The notes under the pieces are model-generated. The model searched no databases. It worked only from the letters and a program-made list of their open reading frames with translations, and had not been told where the DNA came from. The translations under genes were made by a program, and so were the position numbers. Source: Plazaster borealis (Eukaryota > Echinodermata > Asteroidea > Forcipulatida > Labidiasteridae). From it: DNA of 64,000 nucleotides. Every line of letters begins with the position of its first letter. Within the stretch, counting starts at the first letter, position 1. Shown piece by piece: positions 24,397-36,700 of the stretch. Location: contig CM037460.1 of the NCBI GenBank assembly GCA_021014325.1, positions 25,210,544 through 25,274,543 of the forward strand. The letters run 5' to 3'.

Positions 24397-24572
24397 GGGC
24401 CCAATTTCACTAAACTGCTAAGCACAAAAATTTGCTTAGCATTAAATTTCTTCCTTGATAAAAACAGGATTAAAATCACGTGGAAATTTGGTTGGTAATC
24501 CTGTTTTTATCAAGGAAGAAATTTCATGCTAAGCAAATTGTTGTGCTTAGCAGCTCTATGAAATTGGGCCCT
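24397..24572. mobile_element. GGGCCCAATTTCA palindromic MITE
   Basis: Almost the whole element is a hairpin. The CTTCCTTGATAAAAACAGGA arm pairs with TCCTGTTTTTATCAAGGAAG. Ends GGGCCCAATTTCAC and GAAATTGGGCCC. Confidence 0.7.
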
Positions 24573-24972
24573 AGTCCTTTGGGTTGGTGTTTTAACTGGC
24601 CTCTGGCCAGCATACCAGAGAGAACACTCATTTTTCACAAGAACATCCAGGGCATCCTGGGCCATACATGTAGATTGAAGTAACTTAATTTAGGGCAATT
24701 ACATGTACCGTGAATTGTAGCACCATTTTACCTTCATCTACATGTACCACATTGCCACATTTTGCGAGTCCCAAATACTACAGAAATAAGAATGGCACCA
24801 TGTTGATGTAGGGGTTTTTTCTTCTTCTTTTTAAACATTAAGGACAACAATCTATCAATCTATCCTGCATATTTAGCACCCACACAAGTATCATCCCTGA
24901 CAAAACTGTACGTGTGTATGTAAACTACAACAGCCCTAACTCTACACATGCAGCAATAAAACGCTTGTTTAA

Positions 24973-25325
24973 AGGGTGTGTACAACATTGGTAAGGTTGA
25001 AAATATAAATGTTCACAGATTTGTACATTTATGGTGCAAAGATGGTCATGGTAGAAAACTTCCCTTGTATTTGAAATAGTTTCGCTTGAAATACTATAGT
25101 TTTTAGGAAATTCTGAGTAAAACAACTAGTCTTTATCACTGGTGATAAAATCCGATGTTCGAACACGGTGAAAATATATACTGGGGTTTTTCACTGTTTT
25201 CTCATGACCCCGAAGACCGATTTAGCTTAAACTTACACAGGTTTGTAATATTTTCTGCTTAAGCTTAAGCAGCTCTATGAAATTGGGCCCTGGTCTTTGA
25301 TGATTACCAATGTTGTACATTTGCT
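24973..25325 (-). mobile_element. TTAA-MITE type 3 with embedded foreign fragment
   Basis: AGGGTGTGTACAACATTGG at the left, TTAA on both sides. Near 25250-25290 it carries CAGCTCTATGAAATTGGGCC, the end of a different MITE family. Confidence 0.65.
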
Positions 25326-25329
25326 TTAA

Positions 25330-26323
25330 AGCAACAACCAGTAAGGGGAAAAGGTCTAACCAGGCTTTAGGAATTTTTTACAAACATCAAGGTCTTGCAT
25401 GACGTTTTCTTGTGGTTTTGGTCCACAAGACAAAGTTTCGGGGAAATTCCCAGGAAATTTTTGTTGACCTTTTCAAACTTGAATAACTAATCCTGGCAAA
25501 CTCCTAGGAAATAGCCATCTCCCAGGAAAAAGCTACCCCAGCTTTGGAGTAGGGTAAAACAAGATAGCCCCAGGGTTAGCATACATGTACATACATGTAC
25601 AAAATGCTCATCAAATTGCATGAGTGTGAAACAAACATGGGGTGGGGGTAAGGTAAAAACTCCCCAGAAATTTCCAGGGGTCTTATATCCTTGGAACTGG
25701 TTCAGTACATGTTATGTGAAAAATTCAGCAGCTCAAAACCCACCAGTAAGCCTGATAAAGGGCAGGGCAGTTTTTGCGTTATAAATGTGAAGGGCATCTC
25801 ATTTTTGAGGTAAATGTAAATTTCTACTGGATTGAATTCCATCAACCATTTGCCCGTGTGACACTTTCTTACAGAACAACCAATCATCAAGGTCCTAGGT
25901 TGTGGTATTCACTAGATAGTACTCTGGAAGCGCTCCCAGTTTAATAATCCTTCAAAAGTAAATTGAGAGACCCTTTGTATAGAGTATAAATAAGTAATTT
26001 ATCCGACTCTTGGGTTTAAACCTGGATTAAGAGAATGACAGGTATCTGTTTGTTTGTGCTTGTTGCTTAAGGTTACATAAATTTGTTCACTCTTCTTGCT
26101 TAATGTATTTCCGGGGGGGGGGGGGGGGCCTTACGAGACAAGCACTGCTTTTCGAGGGCCTTCATCCACTAGATGCATTTAAATTGTCTGTCTAATATTT
26201 ATTTTTATTATTACTTTATTTGTTGTTATTGCTATCTAAACCTTTATAAGAATACTCTATTGTCCTGTATGTTTGCTTAAGTGTCCATTGTGTAATTTGC
26301 CTAGTGTGGTAAAAATATTAAAG
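25330..26323. other. Unrecognised sequence
   Basis: Contains a G-run at about 26112-26128 and a weak copy of the GAGGTAAATGTAAATTTCTA repeat near 25806. No gene or complete element recognised. Confidence 0.4.
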
Positions 26324-26857
26324 AACTGAACTGAACTGAACTGAACTGAACTGAACTGAACTGGACTGGACTGAACTGAACTGAACTGAACTGAACTGGA
26401 CTGGACTGAACTGAACTGGACTGGACTGGACTGAACTGGACTGGACTGAACTGAACTGAACTGAACTGAACTGAACTGAACTGGACTGAACTGGACTGGA
26501 CTGGACTGAACTGGACTGAACTGAACTGAACTGAACTGAACTGGACTGGACTGAACTGAACTGAACTGAACTGAACTGAACTGAACTGGACTGGACTGAA
26601 CTGAACTGGACTGGACTGGACTGGACTGGACTGGACTGAACTGAACTGAACTGAACTGAACTGAACTGAACTGGACTGGACTGGACTGGACTGAACTGGA
26701 CTGGACTGAACTGAACTGAACTGAACTGAACTGAACTGAACTGGACTGGACTGGACTGAACTGAACTGAACTGAACTGAACTGAACTGAACTGGACTGGA
26801 CTGAACTGAACTGAACTGGACTGAACTGGACTGGACTGGACTGGACTGGACTGGACT
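26324..26857. repeat. (CTGAA/CTGGA)n pentanucleotide satellite
   Basis: About 107 units of period 5, varying only at one A/G position. Because 5 is not a multiple of 3 and no unit makes a stop, all three minus-strand frames stay open. This creates false ORFs of 188-278 codons with SSPVQ and FSSVQ repeats. None should be annotated as protein. Confidence 0.98.
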
Positions 26858-26932
26858 CCCTGAAGCAGCATTGTAAACCGACAAAACAAAGAAGAGTGGG
26901 TGTACTGTTACTGAAAGATCTTAAATCATTAA

Positions 26933-27301
26933 AGGTATCGTACACGTTTGGTAATGACTCAAAACAAATATTAGCATAAAAACTTACTTGGTAACAAGCA
27001 ACGGAGAGCTGTTGATAGTATAAAACATTGTAGGAAACGACTCCCTCTGAAGTAACATAGTTTTTGAGAAAGGAGTAACTTCTGACTAAAATAATAAAAA
27101 CTTCTTGCAAGAAGTTTTTATTCCTATCTGAAAGCACACAAATTTGTACAACAAGGGTGTTTTTTCTTTTATCATTTTATTGCAACTTTGATGACCAATT
27201 GAGCCCAAATTTGCACAGGCTTGTTATTTTATTATGCATACGTTAGGATACACCAAGTGAGAACACTGGTCTTTGACAATTACCAAGCGTGTTCAGTGCC
27301 T
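26933..27301 (-). mobile_element. TTAA-MITE type 1
   Basis: Ends AGGTATCGTACACGTTTGG and AGCGTGTTCAGTGCCT. The right TTAA (27302-27305) is shared with the next element. Confidence 0.75.
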
Positions 27302-27305
27302 TTAA

Positions 27306-27676
27306 AGGGCCTGTATACGTTTGGTAATGACTCTGAAAGTGAATGGCAATAAAAACTTACTATATGGATAGTATAATTGCATTTTGAGAAACATTTTACT
27401 TAGAAGTACTGCGGTTTTTATGGAAAAAATATATCACTTTTTATCCCCAAAAATTTGAATCTGAGAAGCGTTACTGACAGTAAGGTTTCTCAGATTGTGT
27501 TTTCCAATTTGCAGATTATTCTTCCTGCGTGGAAATAACCTAGAATTTTGTCAATATCTCAAAAACGTTACCACCTTTTGAAAGGTTTTCACAGGTTAGT
27601 TTTATGGTATGTATCTACAACTATATAGGATTGAAACAAACAGTGGGTTCCAATTACCAAACGTATACAATTCCCT
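27306..27676 (+). mobile_element. TTAA-MITE type 2
   Basis: Ends AGGGCCTGTATACGTTTGG and CCAAACGTATACAATTCCCT, followed by TTAA. Directly abuts the type 1 element. Confidence 0.75.
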
Positions 27677-28205
27677 TTAAGTCTGCTTTGTGAAGTACTC
27701 CAACAAGTCACATTATGCTTCCCAGTCACACCCAGTAAAAGTGACACGCTGTCTTGCTTCCAGATTTGAGGATGAACAGTGCACAGCTGGTCGTTGTTAT
27801 TATTAGGTGACTTAGGGATGTTTTGTGGGTGTTTTCAGTTAATAATATCGCAGAACCTGCACTGCATGTTCAGAATCTCACTTAAAATTCCATACCAGCT
27901 CAAGAGTTAAAAGTGGGTAGTATCACTGTCTGGAATCAACATTATCATGTATGACTCAGTTTCTTTATCAATATCTATCATCAACTACCACCATTCTGTC
28001 TTGACAGTTAAGAGATCAACAATTTTCTATAAACTAAACTTGTTACATGTATATTGAATTTGAATGTTTTTAGTGCACACGGGGAAAACAATTTTCACTT
28101 TTACTTGTAAACTGTGATAAAATAAATAAATTGAATTGAATTGAATTGATAAATATATGATTCATGTAAGATTTTTACAGTTTCAAAATGTTTTTAGCAA
28201 ATATG

Positions 28206-28440
28206 CAAGTTCCCCCCAAAACAAGGCTAGAAAGCCACTCTTGGTGAGGGACTACAAAGAAGAAAAATATAAGAGGAAAAAACTCAGGGAAGCCGAATGT
28301 AGGAATTGATATTCCCCTTAAAATGGGCTAGATTGTTGGATGGTGGGAAACATGCACTAGGCAGGGAGATCCAAAGAGATGCAGCAGGTTCGAAAAAAGC
28401 TGTTAGACTGGCTCTTTGTACATGTACGTATACATCTACT
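28206..28440 (-). mobile_element. LINE 3' end fragment (reverse transcriptase C-terminus)
   Basis: The minus-strand frame reads FEPAASLWISLPSACFPPSN, a relic of the LWNSLP...FPPSYN motif at the C-terminus of non-LTR retrotransposon ORF2 proteins. It is followed by a 3' UTR shared with the copy at 30259. Confidence 0.6.
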
Positions 28441-29840
28441 TTACATCTCAACATTTTTGATGTAAATAAATGCATTCAATAACAATGTTTGATGACAGCA
28501 ACAATGTATTTCCAGAAAATTCCCCCAAAAAACTGTGACAAAACTGTACATGTTCACTAATCCGTTTTTGCCTGATAATTCGTTCTTAACAGCACTTTTT
28601 TTATTTAAACAGAAACCTCTATGAGGAAAATAAACTGGAACATAAACTGGAAAAAATCTACAGATTTCAAAGGGCACCAAGGCAATGGACCTCCATGCCC
28701 CACTGGGGCATGGAGGCAATTTCCTCCAAAGCCTCCATGGATGAAGTAGGGCCTACCAGATGTTTGTTTGTCAGTTGATTTCTTGTAAAAAGCAGGAACA
28801 TTTATTTTCCCAATCTATAATAAAGTATTTAAGGACCTTTACCACTATTTGTTATCATCTTTGCCGTTGTGAAAAAAAGTTCAAATCAATTTCTTTTTTT
28901 TGTTAATGCAAAAATCAAGAAACCTAAATTGTTTTTGGGGAAACAAAATTCTTGTCTGGACTACACAGAACCAGCATGCTTCGCTGGTTACTCAGTGTGC
29001 TTTGCAGACATGATAGAATGAGGGGGTTGTTCAGGTAAAGGCCGTGTAAAAAATAAATTGTGGTTAGTGTGCATACCTGAGCATCAAAAACAACCATTTC
29101 CCCTTTTTTTCTTCAATTTATACTTTTATTTACGTATTTATTGTTTTTTTAACAACAGACTGATACATAACCTAGCGAAGTACCAAATTATTACACAATG
29201 GGTTCGGGAAAGCAACAAAAATATACATCTAAACAACAATTTTTTGTCTTTCTTGGCCCCAGAAGGGGAAACCTCTGGATATTTTCACTCACTGAGGAGC
29301 AACGACCCATGAAATTACATTGAATTTAAGCTCCATTTCACTATTGATTGATCACAGTTAGGTACGCAAAACTTAATTCTGGGGTAAAGTTCACGATGGC
29401 TACAATTTCATTTAAGGCATGCCAGGAAACTTCAGTCTGCGGTGGGACAAGTTGTTAGAAAATGGTCAAATGAAATGAATCTCCCCAAAAACTTCAGGGA
29501 TTTGGGTTTGTTTTTTTAAATGTGAATATAAATACAATACCTTCAAATTAAAAAAAAAATGGTATTATAAAAAGAAAAGTCACATTTTTCATTTCTTACT
29601 TAGATTAATGTTTCTTACTATGAATGTTTTTTCACAAAATTGATTCACTTCGTCTAAGAGGTTTCAAAATAAGCAATAAGCTGGAGAATTTGACCAGCAA
29701 CTTCTGACTCCTGTCCCGACTGTTTTCTTTCCCCAAAACGAAAGAAACCCTGATAGCAGAAAATTCTCAGATTGAACCCGAGAGCCTACCCAGTACCCCT
29801 TAAACTTTTGGGGATCTGGGCCCACTCTGAATTGGATCCC

Positions 29841-30147
29841 CTGGGTTCTCACCAAGCTAGCCTATCGAGCCAATAATAATATGGGCGAATTGGTGGCAAT
29901 ACGCGCAAAATTAGGCTGATACACAATTTATTTGTTTTATTAATTTTTTTACTTCAGATCAACTTCACAAAAACCATCAAGATAAAACCATCCCCAGATT
30001 GCACAGTAAGGCTTTTAAAACCAAAGATAAACACTAAGTAGAAAACATTCCGAGGACCTTGCTTCAATCCTGCGTGCTTTGGCCAAACTTCCAAAATTTG
30101 TGTCCAGAATGCCCCACAGTTTTGAAAAAACCCTTGGGAGAACCCTG
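29841..30147 (+). mobile_element. CAGGGTTCTCCC-ended MITE
   Basis: Left end CTGGGTTCTC, right end TTGGGAGAACCCTG. ATCCC occurs on both sides, a possible 5-bp target duplication. Confidence 0.65.
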
Positions 30148-30258
30148 ATCCCGCATCATTATGACTTCACGCTTGCAGCCCACTTCAGGTCACCATGGTC
30201 ACCGTCTTCCTCCAAACTAAAATGTATTTTAGAAACCCCTTTAAAAAAAAAATAATTA

Positions 30259-30560
30259 TGCAAGTTTGCCCCAAACAAGGCTAAAAGCCACTCTTGGTAA
30301 GGGGCTACAAGAAGAAAAATATTAAAGATGAAAATAACAAAGGAGAGCTGAAGGTAGGAATTGATATTATATTCCTCTTAAACAGTCTATAGATTGTAGG
30401 ATGGAGGGAAACATGCACCAGGCAAGGAGTTCCAAAGAGATGCAGTACGTGGATAAACGCTGTTGGAATGAGTCTTTGTTTTACATCTCAGCAAAGCTAG
30501 TGTATCGGTGAGAAGAAGCAGAAAGTAGAAAGCCTGGTTTCACGCTCAAACATCCATACA
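30259..30560 (-). mobile_element. LINE 3' end fragment
   Basis: Same family as 28206 and 58185. The shared body includes AGGATGGAGGGAAACATGCA and GAGTTCCAAAGAGATGCAGT. Broken frame. It ends about 85 bases from FHOD exon 3. Confidence 0.6.
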
Positions 30561-30645
30561 TGATGGATTAATATTTTAAAACCATTTTCCACAAGAGCTT
30601 GATTCAGTGAATTTAGGGAAAAATTGAAAATGTTTTTCTACTTAC

Positions 30646-30704
30646 CGATACAAGCGTGTACCCTGACCGACAGCTGCGACCGAAGGATGACTGAATGTTT
30701 GCGT
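30646..30704 (-). CDS. FHOD3: FHOD coding exon 3
   Basis: Completes E88, then RKHSVILRSQLSVRVHACI, matching the human KKHSIILRTQLSVRVHACI. Acceptor CCACTAG, donor GTAAGT, phase 1. It is shorter than the human counterpart just before this block, lacking the GRG linker. Confidence 0.93.
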
Positions 30705-33700
30705 CTAGTGGGGAATTAAAAACACAATAAAAAACACATTACTTGGAATAAAATTTGATGAGCGAAATTGCAATTGTAAATAACATTAATATTAAGTAAT
30801 AAACCACAAGGGAAACTGACTGGGTAATTTTTAAAATAATTGTGGGTTAACAGACAAAAAATGAATAGAGTAGGACTTGAACCTGCGACCTCCGGATTAA
30901 AGTGCCATAGGTCGCAGGTTCAAGTCCCTCTCTAGTCAATTTTTGTTTGGTTTAACCAAAAATTAATATTGATATTAATACTGTTGCACGGTTGGTACAT
31001 GTTGCTGACCCAATATTGTATTAATTGCGTACAATGTAACTTGTATTTCCTTCAAGTGAAACAGGTGAAATAGAACAAAATGTAGTTCTCAAAAAAGGTG
31101 GCAATCACTCCGATGAGGGGAGGAAAGGAGTGTACAGCGGGCCTGGAATTACACGGAGGCCACGGCCTATGTTGTCCTGTTCTTGGCCTTGGTGCCCCTT
31201 CAAAAATATTTCATAGACTTTATCATTTTCCAATGGAAATTGCCCTAAGAAGTAACTATAAATAGTAGTAAACTTGCGGGTACAACCATGTGTAAAAATC
31301 TCTTTTGAGGGAGTGTTGGCTCTGAAAAGAGCCGGTTTGGTCTTGACGTTTTGAACAGTATACTCTGCTCGTCTTCAGGAGAATTGCCCTATTGCAAAAT
31401 GAAACTGGCCTTGCCGTCTCAAAGATAAAGTTCTAGGCCTACTACAGACCATCATTTTTCAAGAGTGCAAGCGAGTGCAATCGCTCTTCTCCGCACTCTT
31501 AATAATAATATTGTCTGAGGAGTGCGAAAAAAAGCACTCCTAAAAGGTGGATTTTATAAAAGCTCAGCCTCTGGGAAATTCTGAATTTTATTCACAGTAG
31601 GTAATTAACTACTGATGTGGCATTTATTTGCTTCGATCAAAAAAAACCACACCAATCCAATCCTGCAATCGGGTTTGCACATATACAAATCATCAGAGGT
31701 ATGTAATGTAGGCCTACTTTTTACAAACTAAAATTTTAAAAACACAAACATCAGATTTTAGCAAATCGTGTCTAAAGTTCACTGATGAGTGAAGTTTGGT
31801 TCTGAGGAATACAAAGAGCTCTCCTCAATAATGTTAAAGGCAAACGCTCTCCTTGTGTCTCTTTTAAAATGAAGGGATAGGAGTACGGAAGGCTGTGCTA
31901 AGCAGGCAGTGGGCCATCTGCAGTCTGCACACCAACTGGCTAGACTTCCATTATCTTCATTATCAATCAACTGCATTTCCTGTCAGTGGCTATAAACCCA
32001 ATGTTGTCAAATTGGTGTGAAGTTGTTTAGGCCGAGTAAACTAAATAACATGTTGCTAGTCCGGACTTTTTTTTAAAGTTGGAGAGGGAGGTCCTTATTT
32101 GTTACTTTCCAATTTGAAAAAAAAAATTCCAAGATGGCCTACATGTCTAAGATGGCCGCCATAACATATTTAAAGATGGTTTATGATCATGTTCTGTTTG
32201 TCCTCAAGATTTAAGAAGAAAAAACCTAGTTTTGGCGAGATCAGGTTTGAAAAAAGAACTGTAGGCCGCCTAGGCATGCAAACGTGAAGGGCAAAGAAAG
32301 GTTTTGAAAATGAAGATTTTCTCACGATTGCGTTATGGAAAAAGTATTTTTTGTAGGCCTAAGTCCTTGCTCTATGATGCAAGAAAGATGATGAAATTGC
32401 TCAATAAAAATGAAGGTAACACTTGAAAATAGAGTTAGGGCTCCAATGTTTTTGTTTAATTTTGTAGACTTTAAAAAAAAATTATATTAAATAACAAATA
32501 ACAAAAAAATTTGACGCAGCATCCAAAATCGGCGAGTGGGTACGAGCAACATGTTATTTATTTTACTTGGCCTTATATAAGTTGGTGTATTTTACAAAAC
32601 AGTTTACCCAACTTAGGATTTTAAAAGTCCAGGAAGGCAGGACTTTGTCTTTTGAAAAGTGAAGAGTAGTTTAATCATTTTACTGGAAAGGTAATTTTTA
32701 TTTTACCCAGAAAAATTGATATTTTCCATCTTTTTTGTCTTACTTTTCGTTTTAAAATGTTAAAGTTACAGACAGAAATTGCCTTATTCTTCTTCATTAG
32801 GAGAAATTAATACAACTTTACTATAGAACGCCAACTTCTTCTTTGACAAACAATCATCAGACAAAGTTCTGAGTTCACCTAAAGGTTTTATACATCATGA
32901 ACGTAAAGTTCATAACTCCGTTTATTTATATTTGTAAAAAAAAAAGTAAATCTTCGGGCTTTACAATGGAAACCTATCCAAGAACCGAAGATTGGCTTAT
33001 TTATGTACGCCCACATTTTACTGCCAGCTGTCCCGGAATTTCCTCTGAGATGTCAAAGTGGCAGTAAAGTTTCAACGTGTATCAACTTCTTTCCCAGGCG
33101 TAATGCCAACTTGGATTTGATGTAATAAATACTTTTATGACATTCCTTAGAGAAAGATCCCGGGCATGGTTTATTTCTATTGAAAAATGTTGGGGGGATG
33201 GAAACTTTAACCACTGGTAAGTTTAAATTAGCTGACCATGCAGTAATGCAACTTGGTATAATGTCCAGGAGGGAGAAGGGGGGGTATTCTATGGTCTGGA
33301 TTTTGAAAAAATGATAATGTAACACAAAATTTCATGTTTGATTTTTAAACAACAGAATGCACGTACATTAGCCATACCTTGGGAAGAGGGGGGGTGGGGT
33401 CTACATGCACAGTGCCACCCAAATATGTTTTAAAATGAACAATGTTTTAAAAGATAAAAAGTGTTGTCTCAATACAACTTTCCCCTATGAAGTGTGTTGA
33501 AATGGTTGAACTTTCACCTCTGACTTGTTCTAGAACGAGTAACACAAATGACTTTATCATAAGCCAACAAACTGTGCTTTTCAGGGAATTTGTTTTTTCA
33601 CAAATACCTTTATCCTTGATACTCTGGGACATAATTTTCAACGAAAACCATTCAATTTGTGGCACTTCTGTCATGCACAGCTAACTAAATGTGTGTGTAG

Positions 33701-36700
33701 ATGCAAGACTTGCAGGATTTACAGTACACTAATCTATACAGGCCTGATAGGCCTACTCCGTTCTTGTATTATAGGGCAAGGCAATACTTCCTTATTTAAA
33801 ACCATGTCACGTGGGAAGACGCGTATTTCTGCCAATTTTTTCTGAACTGGCTTACGGCGGGCGTTTTTTGTCGCCCAACACAACTTCAATTTTGTGAAGT
33901 CAGTCGGACGGCTCACGTGAATATCCAGCAAAAATTCCATTGTGTAGTGTGCACACGTACTGTGCTACACTTCGTTTCACCCACAAAGAGGGACAGAAGG
34001 TACTGGAATTCAGGCTCGTAATCTCCCTTTTTCTGGCGGTTATTGTGTAATCCCGATTCCAGACTTTGTCTTTTGGTAAATATACAATATATGTGTCATA
34101 CAAAATGGTCAGAATGCCTAACAGTTCTTAGTTTATCCACCTCAATGTTGTATCATTGTATTCGGCTCAATTGGAGGTAAGTTCAAGCTTTCTCAGATTC
34201 CAGCATACCATGGCAGATTATCGGCCGTGGCTTACGGCCGAGGTTTACGATTCACAGTGAGAGCATACTCTTATTTTCTCACACGAGAACAACAAATCTC
34301 GGTGCTTACTATGAGGACATTTGCTGTCTTTCCTTTGTCAAGTCAGGGTTTCATTGTGAAAATGATATTTTCAAAGGAAAATGATTACTCCAGAAATTCC
34401 AAAATATTCTGAAAAATAATACCACGCAGAGGCACAGAATTTTTGTTTTTTTAGTAATGACCCCAAGTGGTTAAAGGGCACCTTTATGAGGTAAATTGAA
34501 ATTTCTACTGGAACCTTTCAAAGGGCACCAAGGCAATGATCAGGGGCATGGAGGCGTTTGCTTTTGTTGCCTCCATGAAGTATCAGGCCCGCTATAGAGG
34601 TTTTACAGCTGACGTCACTATAGCCCCGCCTACCGCAACGGCAGCCATCTTGCCGGTCAGGGTTAGGATCTTGCCGCTGGTCATTGACCGGCAATATGGC
34701 GTCTCAAACACATAGTCACGTCATAACATCACATGACTGTAAAACCTCTATACACACCCAAATATATGTAAACAATTATTTTAAAGAATCAGAGAGTTAG
34801 GCCTATAATTTCATATTTTGAAACAAATTCTTTATCATCACCATTTAGCGGTCACAACCGATAAGTTAATTCAATCATTAACAAAAATAAAAAAGCAACA
34901 TACTCTTTGTTGAATCCTTCAAAGTCATCTTTCTGTTCATCTATGGAAGACTCTATATCCAAGTAATATCCATTATGAGAAAGCTGGAGGGTGCAGTCTT
35001 CAAGCTGAAAGTAGAAAACATACAATGACGGATCGGTGTGTGCCCTTCAAGTTGCTACTGATTTATTTCTATTAATAAGAGATCACTTGCTGAGTGATTT
35101 GATGGGATCTTTCCTCACTCTAACAAAAACCAACACCGTACAGTACACTCAACACCCAGACTGTTGGACTATGATAAATAGTGGTGGGATGCCTGATCCG
35201 ATGTGAAGTATTTATAATCATTTTACTAAACTAGTGGTCTTCAGTCCAACAAAACCAAACAAACGTTGCTAAATTTTGAAGGGTTTTGGAAGGTAAAGAG
35301 TTAAATGACATTGCAGATATGCAGAGTGTTAGCCAGAGGGGTGTCTGGGTGTCTTTTGGACACCCTGTTTTAAATTTGGACACCCTGTTTTAACTGTATG
35401 TAAATGTATTGTAAGTGAACAATATGGACAGCTAGTTTTTTAAATTTCCAGCAAATTTTGACACCCTTTTACCAAATCTTGGCTTAAACCTTGTGCAGAC
35501 GTGTAATAGTTTGGACAAAATTGATTTTGTATTTTGTCAGTCATAGTTGAACATTTTCTGCAGAGAAAGAGCTTTGACTAGACTGGGAGTAATTATTACA
35601 AGAAGTACCACTCTCAATCCATTTATATTTTAAGATGTACTAATCTAAAGCTGGGGTTAAATTCGGAACGACCGAGCATAGATGATCTTGGGGTTGTACT
35701 ACATTGTACCAGGGCTCGAAATTTACAACGGACTGCAGGCCCAAGGCCAGTGAATTTAGTGTAGCGCCAGTAAACTCACTAACTGGACAAGACCGGCAGT
35801 CTTGTGTTTTTCATTTACCTCAGTATGTATAGGGTTCTCCCCATGCACAAGCTAGCGTATTGGGCCGATACGCGCGAATTCTGTGCTGATACGCGCTCAT
35901 TTCGGCCGATACGCCCAAAAATATATATACAAAATAAAAAAATTCACAAAATTCATCGAGAGAAAATCATAGAATGCTTTGAATTGCACAGGCTAGGGCT
36001 TTTAAAACCAAGATTAACACCAAGTAGAAAACATTCAGAAAACCTTGTTTCAATTCAGCGTGCTTCGGCAAAACATACACAAATTTGGGTCCAGTATGCC
36101 CCACAGTTTTGAAACATTCTGGGGAGAAACCTGTGTATAATCATAAAGCTCCTTGCTCTATGGTATAATATCTTTTAAAAATAGACAAAGGATGTTTAGT
36201 ATTGACTTTGAATTGAGTCTGATAAATATGTTTCCATTGAATTCTGTTGAGTATCACTATCAAAGAGTACTTGCCCAAAAGACAACAGATGAGATAAATC
36301 TTCTGTTCATATTTAAACAGTTTACAATTACATAAACTGTGTGGACAGTTTTTTCGCATTTTAATTTATGGTCTTGTAAAAACTGTTCTGGTCCAGAAAC
36401 GTTTACAGATACAAAGTACAAGCCCAGATTTGGTCTTTTGGATTTTCCCACCAAATTCAAGGCCCAGTGTACCCTAGACTGCTGTTGTTGTGCACAATTG
36501 CCAAGGGAAGTTGAAAGGGGGGGGACTTTGATGTTTTAAAGTCCCTCTGCTGCCACTTCCCAGGCTGTCTCATAAACTTGGGTGTGATCCCTGGCTAGAC
36601 GGCAGTATACAGGTTGAATGGCTTCTGACTAGCACTCCAACAAGCAAAGATATCGACAAAATTAGAGAGACTGCCAACATAGGGCTGGATAGCTCAGTCG

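Noticed and set aside
26257..27137. Three overlapping minus-strand ORFs up to 278 codons with VQSSPVQFSS repeats
   Set aside because: They are translations of the CTGAA/CTGGA satellite, open in every minus frame, extended by flanking MITE sequence.
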